The notes: a model not told the origin generated them from the sequence alone. A stretch of DNA of 30,481 nucleotides from Chlorokybus atmophyticus (GCA_009103225.1 RHPI01000193.1:328057-358537); one strand, 5' to 3'; counted from the stretch's first letter, positions 1-9,138 are shown. Translations and numbers: made by a program.

Positions 1-1195
1 GATAGGGGGGTGAGTGCGTGGGTGGGTGCGTGCACACGTGTATGCCACGGCGTACGTGCGTGCGTATGTGTGTGCGTTTGTTACAATCATAGACTCACAT
101 GTGCCCATGCTAGTGCATAATGCAAGCTTGCAAGCACTCATTGTGCATATAATGCCATGCATAACAACAGCTGTCGCTAACCGCCTAACAAGCTTGCATA
201 AGTTTATGCCACCTTTAATATCAGTCCGCTCATGCTATATCTTACTCTGAGAAATGCTGCATATATCAAGTCGTTATACACCGTTTTCAATGAAACATAT
301 CAAATTATGATTCAACGCTACGGATACAAACCATTTTAGCGACACGAACTATTCGTGCGGGCCTCGTTTTATGAGCTAGGCATTTCAGTGGCACTGATTG
401 TCCCTTGCCCTTGCATACGGGTATCGATCATGCTATTGCAGTAAGTCATGTTCGGCAAATGTTATGGTATTCCTCATTGCTTGATACAAACAATATTAAT
501 CATCACTTCGCGTTCATTCACTCATTTACTCATAAAAGTGTGCAAAGTAAAACAAAACGACATATTCAATATTTAGCATTGGGGGGGGAGTAAGTCTCAA
601 GCATTGGAGTATGCTTGAAGTCAATAGGACTTATATGTAAATGCAATGGGTCTTTCCAAGATGAAGAACCACTCCAAGTGGACTTTGATTTCGCCTAATT
701 TTGAACCAACTTGCTCGAATAGGCATACAACAAGACTACCCAGCACACTCATTTCACTTATGGCGGGGAGGGCAAGCCGATTTTGCACTTTCCTCCTACA
801 TGCAGCAGTAGTTGGGGCCGAGAAATTCGGACTTCCCCCGCGCGAAATGGTCATCTCCTTGCGGCCAAAGCGCTTACCAATTGGTGTTCCCCCCCGGGGA
901 TGCGCTCGCACTTATGAATTGCACTTTCATTCCGATCCATTTTGTCTCGCGTTGCGTTCATAAGCGGGATGTCTACCGCATCGAGCGGAACAGAAAACAA
1001 TGTTTATGCAAAACACCGCAAGTCAATGCCATCAAATAGCGAGACTCGTTCAAAAAGCTTAACCAGTGTGTAGTAAGTTCAAGTAACTACTTTGTGATAG
1101 GAGTGACAAAAAAAAGGGGCTTCTGCGGCGTGTCCAGCGTATGTTATTGCAGCAACTTCGCGTGCCAGGGCGTATCACAGCAACCATTAGGCGCA
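1..1195. other. Gene-free flank downstream of the metal ATPase
   Basis: I see no supportable gene. The first ~80 bases are a GT/GC-rich alternating purine-pyrimidine tract. Around 600-960 both strands are open for about 100 codons, but neither reading resembles a known protein. On the minus strand near 770-850 a third frame reads RGKSEFLGPNYCCM and then stops, so an old repeat relic is possible. The 3' end of the minus-strand ATPase gene lies just to the right at 1196, so its 3' UTR should fall in about 900-1195. I could not pick a polyadenylation signal. Confidence 0.5.
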
Positions 1196-1585
1196 TCATG
1201 CACATCCAGGCCGCACCACTTCAGTAGGGCGGTTACTGCTGCTGCTGCCACATGCTTCCATCCCCTCACAACCGTTACAGTAACCTGCTGCTGCATCACG
1301 CGCATCAGGGGTACCGCAGCGGCCGCTGCGTGGCTGGACACAGCATGTGTCCTCTGATGCAGCGGAGTTGCTGTTGGGTGGAACTGTGCAGCAATTGTTG
1401 AAGCTGCGCAATGCTGCCTCTGACTCACCCTCGTGCCTGCAACAGGAGGAAAGTGCTGTTTGTTGCTTGCAGCACCCATCGGTGGAGCAACTCTTTGGTT
1501 CAATCGTGTCGCCCTTATGACAATGAGCAGCTTTGCACTTGTCACCGCAGCCTGAAGCCTGTTGAATTGAAGCAAAACCGCGCCA
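1196..1585 (-). other. Cys-rich cytosolic tail of the metal ATPase
   Basis: The last ~130 residues follow the final helix pair and contain 17 cysteines, including four CC pairs (GCCK, SCCR, NCCT, TCCV) and [12 protein letters not shown] near the start. Tails with CC pairs and His are a known feature of plant HMA2/HMA4-type zinc ATPases, where they bind zinc or cadmium and adjust transport. The reading ends with a TGA at 1196-1198. Confidence 0.85.
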
Positions 1586-4500
1586 GCGCAATACACTGAG
1601 GCCGTTCATTGTCACGAGGACGGCCGTTCCGACGTCCACCAGCACGGCTCCCCACAGCGTGAAGTAGCTCAGCGCTGCAAGCGTCAGCACAACCACCTGC
1701 AATACACACACTCCAAGTGAGGTGGACATGAACAAGATAGCGATATGGCTGTTGGTATGGGTAGCGCTTGGTGTTCTTGCCTTGGTTATGACGCTAATAG
1801 AGATGTTCTGGATGATGACAGTGCGGACAACGCGGCTGAGACGCACAAGTGCCGGTAGCACACGCAAGTCGTTGGTGAATATTGCCACGTGCGCTGCTTC
1901 CAATGCCACCGCTGCACCTGCATTGTCCATGCAAACCCAACAGCTTGAGCAGCTTTTGCATTTGCACACTCACACACAAGCCAGTCTACTGCCAATAGTG
2001 GCAATGAATTTGCAAATTGGTGTCGCGTACTGAAAGCATATGAGAGACCACCATCACACCTCAATCCAAGCAATTTGAAACCTAACAACGCACTTCGCGC
2101 CACAACTCCCACATTCATCAATGCACAAAGAACACGAGTTACATCAACAGGGAGTGCTAAACATACCGCCGACACCCATGGCAATGCCAACATCAGCGCC
2201 GGCCAGCGCAGGCGCATCGTTCACGCCATCACCCACATGCACCACTTGTTTGTACACCAACTGATAGTGCTTCACCTGCAGGAAGCCCCAATTGAGTACA
2301 GGGTCACTCAAAGAAGCAGTCAATCTTCCAAACACACCTTTTGCAGTTTTTCTTCTGGCAACATTTGCGCATGGACCCGGTCCTCCTCGATGCCGGCAAC
2401 CGTTGCAACAGCCTGAGCGCTGAGCGCGCTATCGCCGGTGAGGATGGCGCAGGAGAAGCCGAGCACGTGCAAAGAGCGGATGGCCTCGGAGGCTTCCGGC
2501 CGCGCCGCATCGCACACCACCACAGCACCCAGGAGTTCTCCTCCAACGGACGCCCAGCAGAGGGATGCGCCTGAAGCAGACGAGCTGGAACGGTGTTTTC
2601 TCCTGACATAAAAACAACAGAAAGAAAACTGACCAAGTTGTCCCCAACGTTCTTCAATTGGGTTGATCGTCCCCTCGTCACAGCACACGCCCTCGCTGTG
2701 CAGCATTGCGCGGTTGCCCACGACGGTAAGTTTTCCGTCGATGTACGCTTTGAGCCCTTTGCCTATGACGCACAGATCCGTGGCTTGCTTCAATGCAAAT
2801 TGGTGCTACGGCATACAATGCCACAAGAATGCGTGTACCTGCAACGGACACAAACTCGTCCACGCGCATGCTTGATTCGATCCCTTCCGCGGCAGCTTTG
2901 CCTACAAGCGCTGCAGCCAGAGGGTGAGCAGACTTCTGTTCCAGCGAAGTGGCAAAGTACAGCAGCTTTGCGCGTGTGGCGGGCTCCAGCACCTCAACAT
3001 GCAACACCTAAAAAGCCACACGTGGTTCATGTGCTGCTCTTAACCAATACATGTGCAGCGTTCACTCTGACCTGGAAGCGGCCCTCAGAGAGAGTGCCCG
3101 TTTTGTCAAAAGTGACCAGCTTTGCTCCGGCAAGCGCCTCGAGATGTTGGCCACCCTTGATGAGAACGCCATGACGGGCGGCCTTGGCAATGCCAGCCAC
3201 GATGGTCACTGGTGTGGAGATCACGAGGGCACACGGGCATGCTGTTACAAGCACTTGAAGGGAGAGATACACCCAATCCTGGAAAGGCAGGGCAAGTGGC
3301 TCAACTCAGTAGGTGCTCACTGAACACAGAATGACCCAAGCACACACGCCTTGTAATCACCTTACCTTCAACTTATCCACACCAATCGCCGCCGGTATAA
3401 CGACTAACAACACGCAAGCCATCACCACAGTAGGCGTGTAGTATGTTGCAAAGGTGGTTACCAAGCGCTCGGTGGTCGACTTCTGCGCTGCTGCCTGCAG
3501 AACGACGTCAACAACTTGAGATGTGCACATGCACGCCGCCACCAACCTGCTCAACGAGGCAAGCCATGCGGGCCACGAAGCTGTCATCAACCGAGGCAGT
3601 CGTCGTGACTTCAAGATACCCGGCACCTACATTCATCGTTCCTCCCAACACCTGGGCATGGCATGTGTGACGACTGGAGACGCACACCTCAAATTCAACG
3701 TGCACGTGAGATGCCAAAATCACAGAAACTTGCCTGGTCGCCAGGCTTTTTGGCAACGGAAGCGGACTCTCCGGTGAGCACGCTTTGGTCCACCCGCGAC
3801 TCGCCGGCAACCACGCAGCCATCCAGGGGCACCTTCTCGCCAGGCTTCACCAACACAGTTGTGCCGACAGCCACAGATTCCACTGGCACCACCGACACTG
3901 GACAGAAACCATGGATTGACTCAACAATTGGTAGATGAAATGACTGCAAACACTGAATGATCCGTGTGCACTTACGCGTGTTGGCCACGACAGCAGTCTC
4001 CGGCTTGAGGGCGAGCATTGCCGAGATGCAGTCGGAGGCGCGGCGGTTGCAACGGTCTTCCAACATCTTTGCGTATGCAAACAGGACGACCACGGCAGCC
4101 GCCTCTACGTAGTCGGCGATGGCAATGGCCCCAATCACCGCAATTGTCATAAGCATGTTAATGTCCAGCATCTGTGCATAGAAGAGTGTGTGTGAGTCGC
4201 TTGCCAACATGCCTGAGGACTGTGCGTGTGTGTGTGTGCGTGCGTGGGTGCAATCGTACCCGGTAGCGCAATGCTTGCAGCGCGCGAAGGGCGACACCAG
4301 GCCCTGCGAGAGCAACAGCTCCGAGAGCAATATACTGGAAATTCTCCAGCCAACGTGCGTTGGTGGGGCCGGACAGATAGTGCAGAAGAGCCAGGCCAAG
4401 CAGAACTGTTGCCAGGATTGCTACACACACACATGTACCCTGAATTGCCTGCTGTACTTCATGTGATTGTTGTGTGCTCATGTTGAATACGGTGAGTACC

Positions 4501-5701
4501 GCGTTTGGTTGGGAGCCAGCTGTGGCGAGACTGTGCGAATGCACGCGGTGGCTGCATGGTAGCATCCAACTCTGCGGCATTCAGCGCGGCTACCAGCTTG
4601 TCCACGCCAATGATCTGCGGGCTGTGCCGCACGAGCACCATCCTCGTTGCAACAGCCACTTCTACCTGCAACGATGCCATTCAATGAAGGCACGCACATT
4701 GAAGCAAAGGACTCAACACATGCATCCCACCTTATCCACCCCAGGGAGTCCCTCCAAAATGTTGTTGATAAGGCGCGCTTCTGACGCGCAGCAGATATTG
4801 TTGGCGTAGATTCTGCTCGTTACTGTCAATTGAACGGGAATGCCTTCATCATCCGCCTCCGTGATCTCTGGTATTGTGGATGACAACAGGGGACTTCTCT
4901 GCTTGTGACTGTGCTGTGCGCTCGCGCGAATGCTGTTGACACAAACACGACAATGCATCCTTAATACCAGTTGCACTGCATGCGGGCTAGGTCAATGTGG
5001 ACGAGCCTACCGTTGTCTGATGACATTCACACGCCCGTGCAAGACCACCGCGATCTCCGCTCCCGCCTCGGTCATGCACCGGCTCTTGCAGCACACGCCG
5101 GGTGCTGGCAGGACATGGTGCAGCTCATCTCCCACCTGCCAAGCATGACACAACAGCATGTTGCAACCTGGTTGCAACAAGTTCACAGTTGCTGCAGTTG
5201 ATGATGATGATGGCTGCCTGAAGTCAGAGTCAATGTTGTGCATGCCCATGTCAAACTCAACTATGCCGAGGCCAACCCTTTTGCAGCTTACTGAGTGAAT
5301 GATGGACATTGAAAGCAATTGGTTACGACAGCCTTACAAGGTAATCTTCGTGATCGTTGTGCGGGATGCGCTCGTGGCCGCAGTCTGAGCCGTGTGTGTG
5401 GCCTTCCAGCAACACGGTCACGGGCTGGCAGGGCTCTGAGGTGCGCAGTCGGTGTGTCGCGTGCGTGCCGTCCTCCGCCGTGCAAAACAACTGAACACAC
5501 GCGCAAGGTATTAGCCAAAGTCAACAGTGAGTAGACAAGCAATTTGTCTCACACTCTTGCAGCACACACCTTGCCGTTGACGACGCTGCCAATGTGACCG
5601 TCGTGCTGCAGCAGAGTGTGCGTGCAGCTGGAGGTCCCACAGCAAGGCTCGGGTTCGGCACCGTCGTGCACGACAACGTCGACAAGCGCGCTGAAGCTCA
5701 T
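1196..5701 (-). CDS. P1B-2 heavy-metal (Zn/Cd-type) P-type ATPase, 17 exons
   Basis: ATP-driven transmembrane export or sequestration of Zn2+/Cd2+-class ions. Exons on the minus strand: 5570-5701, 5338-5490, 5011-5255, 4731-4932, 4500-4665, 4260-4420, 3976-4171, 3734-3897, 3547-3651, 3366-3494, 3072-3278, 2839-3007, 2634-2762, 2338-2570, 2167-2275, 1781-1917, 1196-1696. All 16 junctions keep phase, giving 3138 nt and 1045 aa. Visible in order: His/Cys-rich extension (1-175); heavy-metal-associated domain with CCASE (224-228, the plant HMA CCxSE signature); first membrane pair (~300-350); second pair (~358-390); actuator TGES (460-463); CPC in the sixth helix (565-567); phosphorylation site DKTGT (Asp609); HP (648-649); TGD (764-766); GDGVND (812-817); last helix pair (880-915); Cys-rich tail. 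No key residue is missing. The start ATG (5701) and the first two or three introns are least certain. A non-coding leader exon ending at 6018 (GCAG|GTGAGT) with acceptor before 5745 is possible. Confidence 0.93.
1697..1780 (-). other. GC-AG intron before the last exon of the metal ATPase
   Basis: Donor AAG|GCAAGA, acceptor TATTGCAG|GTG. The intron is 84 nt and has no in-frame stop, so retention would insert 28 residues between the soluble domain and the last two helices without breaking the frame. Confidence 0.8.
3652..3733 (-). other. GC-AG intron in the metal ATPase
   Basis: The donor reads CAG|GCAAGT and the acceptor CCCAG|GTG. Removing 82 nt joins KKPGDQ to VLGGTMN in phase 0, exactly the conserved actuator-domain order. 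A second GC-AG intron in this gene is at 1697-1780 (AAG|GCAAGA ... TTGCAG|GTG, 84 nt). Confidence 0.85.
5011..5701 (-). other. His/Cys-rich N-terminal extension of the metal ATPase
   Basis: Encoded by the first three exons (about residues 1-177). It holds CCGTSSC, then [15 protein letters not shown], then the block [15 protein letters not shown] (residues 81-95), then a region with CCKSRC. The splice after DYL (donor 5337, acceptor 5256) joins in phase to FDMGMHNID. The spacing of Cys, His and Asp looks suited to soft-metal binding; that is inference. Typical plant zinc ATPases begin close to their heavy-metal-associated domain and lack such a block. The acceptor at 5256 has a weak pyrimidine tract, so the exon boundary could shift. 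Confidence 0.6.
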
Positions 5702-6330
5702 GCTAATCGCTCGTCGATTGCTACCAATGCTCAGCCTCCTGTGGCCTGCAAACATGAGGCTGAATAAACGCTCTCTCATGCTTGATGAGGTTACAAACAA
5801 GCCTCGCGTGCATGCTGACATAAGGTTCATGAGGCACACTACAGTGCAGCACATCAACTACGCCAGCTGGCGAGGAGTGTTGATAGCAACAGGCAAACGT
5901 ACGATAACAGCTCGCACAAGTTTGACAATGTGCACTTGCCAAACGCAGTTGTCAACATGTCGCCAACTGCAGACAGCCACTGCATGCCGGCATTGAATCT
6001 TCAATGACATAACTCACCTGCTTACTGACCAAGCAACCGGCAGCAGCCGCACCAGCCTGCCTTATCGCCTCCGCCTACGCCTCCGCACTATCTCCTCAGA
6101 GCGCACCCCGCCCCGCAGCTGCGGCGGTTGCTGTGCAAGGCTGCAATGCTGGTGTACACTGCACCAACCCACATACCCGCCACACAGCAATGCGCTGTTG
6201 TTGTTGTAATCGCCCAGTCGCCATGGCCGCCTGTGAAGCCGTAAATTTAGCGAATGAGGCAAACATTGGCGAATGTTGATGTTATTGAGATTCAACAAGT
6301 ACAATATGTTGTAAATTGTCTATACTGTCT
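5702..6330 (-). promoter_or_regulatory. Probable 5' leader and promoter region of the metal ATPase
   Basis: On the minus strand a good donor (GCAG|GTGAGT, exon edge 6018) and acceptor (TTTGCAG|GCC, exon edge 5745) would remove a 272-nt leader intron ending 44 nt before the chosen ATG. Upstream (6060-6230) is GC-rich with purine-rich triplet runs. An ATG in a good context (GCCATGG, 6224 downwards) could open a small alternative first exon ending at a GTATGT donor. No clear TATA box was identified. The assignment rests on position and splice signals only. Confidence 0.4.
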
Positions 6331-6780
6331 TGCCTAGTGTCTATAGTGCATGTACAACATGCACTGTAGTGAAGTTGATGGGCTCTTAGCAATGTAACCA
6401 GGAAAGTGAGAAGGCTTGCGGCCGCCGTCACGCCGTTACTAAGTCACGCCGTCGGATCGCGTGACGCGACCCTTGGGTAGGGCACGTTGCCGTCCGCCAT
6501 AGCCAGTCATCCATGAGCATCTTCAGGCTAAAACAGTTTACGATGCCTGTTGACGCGGTCTGTGAGTGCGGAACTTATGCCACCGTTCGAATCCGTGGCC
6601 CCACTAGCTGACATCTTCGTACACGCCGAAATACATCACGAACGGTGATGATATTAATGACGCTTTCTGCAGAGGTGACGCACCCCTCAGTCACCAAGTC
6701 TCGGTTCACCGAGTTAGGTTATGCTTTAACCTACATAAGCATGGACTTTTACCCATGATTTCTCCTTTCATCGTCACTAC
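6331..6780. other. Gene-free spacer with B-box-like motif
   Basis: No coding region is supported. A short inverted repeat AGTGCATGT/ACATGCACT surrounds a 3-nt loop near 6346-6366. GTTCGAATCC at 6585-6594 matches the RNA polymerase III B-box core and sits between GCCACC and GTGGC, like a T-arm. I could not build a full cloverleaf or find a matching A-box. Confidence 0.35.
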
Positions 6781-6817
6781 ATGTACGTCAATACGCATAC
6801 TGCATATTGACGTACAT
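6781..6817. repeat. Inverted repeat with TGACGT core (hairpin 1)
   Basis: ATGTACGTCAATACGCA pairs with TGCATATTGACGTACAT across a 3-nt loop: 17-bp arms with one mismatch. Each arm holds an ACGTCA/TGACGT core as recognised by bZIP factors. Confidence 0.9.
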
Positions 6818-6821
6818 GATC

Positions 6822-6849
6822 ATGCACGTCAATATGCATTGACGTGCAT
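6822..6849. repeat. Inverted repeat with TGACGT core (hairpin 2)
   Basis: ATGCACGTCAAT pairs perfectly with ATTGACGTGCAT over a 4-nt loop (ATGC). It lies 4 bases after hairpin 1 and shares its CGTCAAT core, so the two look like diverged copies of one palindromic unit. Confidence 0.9.
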
Positions 6850-6982
6850 AATCACGTGTTATAGTTAATGTGGCTATTTTCGTGCATCTTTGTTTGATTA
6901 ACTGCATAAGTAGCCTATTAAGATCAGCATAGAGGCTAGTATAAAACGCATAGTAGTTCAATGCTGCTGCGGTTCAGCCTAA

Positions 6983-7417
6983 GAGCAATTGCTCAAGCTG
7001 CCCCCTGCAATACATCAAGCTTTTTGGCTTGTGTTTGCTTGTATTTGTGTTGCACGTGTGCACACGTTTCGTATGCTCAGTATGCATGTCTTCATACATG
7101 TTTTTGAGTATGTCATGCCTAGACATGACCTATACACAATTTAGATCGAATGAGGTCCGATCTAACGGCCTGTATCTGTTCCTTGCCGCTCAACCAATTG
7201 GAGGCTGGACATGCGGCATGCGCGGAGGTTTCGCGCGTTTAACGGTGCCAAACCAGACTTTGCCGGTTGCGACCTTTACTTTAATCAATTGTAATCACTT
7301 GTGCTTCATGTAACACTTGCAATGCAAGTGTTTGAGGGTATTTTCACCCTGTTTCTCTTAGCTCTTATCTTGATTACCATACTATAGAAGGTGGGTCTAC
7401 AGGGTTTTCCTGTGGAC
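6983..7417. repeat. Cluster of short hairpins in gene-free DNA
   Basis: Perfect or near-perfect inverted repeats follow one another: GAGCAATTGCTC (6983-6994); CAAGC/GCTTG (7016-7031); GTCATG/CATGAC (7112-7129); TTAGATCG/CGATCTAA (7141-7165); ACACTTGCA/TGCAAGTGT (7313-7331); AGGGT/ACCCT (7335-7350); GTCTACAGG/CCTGTGGAC with one G-T pair (7395-7417). A TATA-like TATAAAA lies near 6940. The open frame at 7029-7313 resembles no protein known to me. Confidence 0.6.
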
Positions 7418-7440
7418 TGCCCCTCACTTCCTGCAGATCG

Positions 7441-7894
7441 ATAACAGCGCAGTTGAACAGCGGCGGCGTTGGTGGTGGCCATGAGGCGTTTTTTAAAGGC
7501 GGCGGCAGCATCCAGTCCCGGCGAGGGGCTCTGCTTGGCAGCTAGGGAGATTAATTGGCGGCCAAGGCCAAGGCCAGTCTAGGGTTGGCCCAGGCGACCA
7601 GTCCGCATCGACTTCGCATGAGGCGCTGAGGGAGGGCCAGCCAAGGCGCAGGAGCGATTATGGCGGGGACGGCGGCAGCGGTCAGCAGGTGCGCCTATGG
7701 TTGTATGGTGTGAACTTGGTGAGCGCGCGTTTCGCTCTCACTCTATATGCTTCTATTGTCTGTGCGTTTGATATGTGTGTGTGTGTGCGCGCGCGCGTGC
7801 TCGCTCTGTGTGTTGCCCGGTGCCTAGCATGGACAGGTTGAAGTGGCCGCATTGTTGGCCTGGTGAGTGCATGCTCTAATCTCAATCATGGACA
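7441..7894. other. GC-rich gene-free spacer with a GT/GC alternating tract
   Basis: GGC/GCC-rich DNA without a supportable gene. At about 7770-7800 there is an uninterrupted GT run followed by a GC run, an alternating purine-pyrimidine tract of the type that can adopt Z-form DNA. The retrotransposon insertion site follows. Confidence 0.5.
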
Positions 7895-7899
7895 GGTTT
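7895..7899. repeat. 5' target-site duplication of the retrotransposon (GGTTT)
   Basis: GGTTT directly precedes the TG of the left LTR and is repeated exactly at 14777-14781 directly after the CA of the right LTR. Five-base duplications are the usual product of Ty3/gypsy integration. Confidence 0.92.
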
Positions 7900-8227
7900 T
7901 GTAACGGAGTGCTACCGCTATGCGGTTCCCCGCCCTTATTTAATTAGAAATAAGGGTCTCAACGGGATAAACACAGCCATTAAAGTCGTATTTGGGCCTT
8001 TATAGGCCCTAATAAGGTGTCATGTTATACAACACCAATATCGATATGAAACATGAGTCTCAAGTCGATATCGGCCGCATGGCGGCGCAGCTAAGGCAGC
8101 GACCGCCATAGCAGGGGGATCTTTCGATGCCCTGGCTGCCAGCGGGGGCGGCGGCGGCGACGTGGCTGTAGTTGGTGGTGTTGGGGTAGGGGATTAAAGG
8201 GGGCGTTAGCACCTCCCCCTTCTTACA
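7900..8227 (+). repeat. Left LTR
   Basis: Begins TGTAACGGAG and ends CTTACA (TG...CA ends). It contains CCTTTATAGGCCC and a GATATCGGCCGC block and becomes GC-rich in its right third. It aligns throughout with 14450-14776. Confidence 0.95.
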
Positions 8228-8229
8228 TT

Positions 8230-8241
8230 TGGTATCGGAGC
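8230..8241 (+). promoter_or_regulatory. Primer-binding site (initiator Met-tRNA type)
   Basis: TGGTATCGGAGC starts 2 bases after the left LTR. It matches the usual plant retrotransposon site TGGTATCAGAGC, complementary to the 3' end of initiator methionine tRNA, at 11 of 12 positions (G for A at the eighth). Confidence 0.85.
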
Positions 8242-8453
8242 GAGGGCGTGGGGGCCTGGGGGGGCGGCGATGGCTTCGGCGGCGGCGGGGCGCAGAGGCG
8301 GCAGTCGGCACTGCTTAGTGCCGCTGTCAGGCCGGCGGCCTAACAGCGGCGGCAGCGGCGGCAACTAGCAGCCGCTACCTACTAGGGTGGGTAGTGGTAG
8401 TTGTTATCTGTTGTTGTTGTTGTATAGTTGTATAGTTGTATAGCGCTGCTGTT

Positions 8454-8539
8454 GGCCTAGCCTAGCCTTGCCTTGCCTTGCCTTGCCTTGCCTTGCTTGC
8501 TTAGCCTAGCCTAGCTTGCCTGGCCTAGCCTAGCTTGTT
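8454..8539 (+). repeat. CCTTG/CCTAG pentanucleotide array
   Basis: Consecutive CCTTG units (about seven) are flanked on both sides by CCTAG and related variants. It lies in the leader of the retrotransposon and has no counterpart in the LTRs. Confidence 0.85.
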
Positions 8540-8785
8540 AGTGTGAAGGGGAGGCGGCCACTCAGGCAGCCTCACCTCAAGTATTGCATCCCAGCACATC
8601 ACTTGTAACTTGATTTTACAAATTACTTGTGATTGTGCTCGTGGGGCTGCTACCACGTGGATTCATGGTGGTATAAGGGGGCGTTGTGGTTGTTTACACT
8701 TCTCCCACCCCAAGAAAGCAGTCTAACGCCAACTTAGGCTGTTTTGGCCGCCATTTAGTGCGGTAGGGCTAGATTTGTTCAAGGC

Positions 8786-8827
8786 GGCCGATATCAACCC
8801 TCGACTCACAACTTGTTGATATCGGCC
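8786..8827 (+). repeat. 13-bp inverted repeat in the retrotransposon leader
   Basis: GGCCGATATCAAC (8786-8798) is perfectly complementary to GTTGATATCGGCC (8815-8827) across a 16-nt loop. In RNA this is a stable stem between the primer-binding site and gag, where packaging or dimerisation signals lie in retroelements; that role is inference. Confidence 0.9.
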
Positions 8828-9138
8828 TGCAGGGCTGATTCGATGAGAGTTTGGCACCTTTTGTGTCATTTACAATTGTGAGTAGGGTTGTACAAAGTGA
8901 AAACTTTGAGTTGTTGTAGCTTGTGAACCGCCGTGTGGATTTGCGTGCGGTTTGTTTACAAGCGAGTGTCTTGTTAAGAGGTGTTGGGCAGTTATTTTAC
9001 GTGCTGTTTAACCCAAGTATAGCACCTTCAAATTAACAAGAGAGAAACAACAAATTTTGACACTTTCAGAGTGCACAACTCGTGTGCTTGTGCACTCGTG
9101 CACTTGCAAACTTCTTGACGGCTTGTCTCCTTGGGCAG

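Larger units (their letters stand above)
8242..9138 (+). other. Untranslated leader of the retrotransposon
   Basis: No ORF is supported. It holds TTGTATAG repeats (about 8417-8443), a pentanucleotide array (about 8454-8539) and a 13-bp inverted repeat (8786-8827). Just before the gag ATG the sequence reads TTGGGCAG|ATG, which could be a splice acceptor; no paired donor was tested. Confidence 0.6.

Noticed and set aside
646-963. Open frame of 105 codons on the plus strand, with a 96-codon frame opposite
   Set aside because: Both strands are open in the same place, neither resembles a protein family and no splice signals support them.
3279-3302. Alternative acceptor adding PLALPFQ before DWVYLSL in the ATPase
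   Set aside because: It is also in phase, but the shorter join (KLK to DWVYLSL) matches the usual spacing before the CPC helix in plant zinc ATPases.
5288-5542. 84-codon minus-strand frame, rich in Arg and Pro
   Set aside because: It overlaps the second ATPase exon in another frame; the [15 protein letters not shown] reading joins both neighbours in phase.
6541-6615. tRNA gene suggested by GTTCGAATCC
   Set aside because: No acceptor stem, anticodon arm or A-box could be fitted.
6856-7420. Possible solo LTR (TGTTATAG start, TATAAAA, poly(A)-like AATACATC)
   Set aside because: No matching CA end with a target-site duplication could be found; the hairpin cluster is a safer description.
8400-8540. 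CRISPR-like repeat array
   Set aside because: The units are simple 5- and 8-base tandem repeats without spacers, in a eukaryotic retrotransposon leader.
9082-9138. Upstream in-frame ATG for gag
   Set aside because: The 19 extra residues are Cys/Leu-rich and unlike Gag; the ATG at 9139 starts a typical acidic Gag N-terminus.
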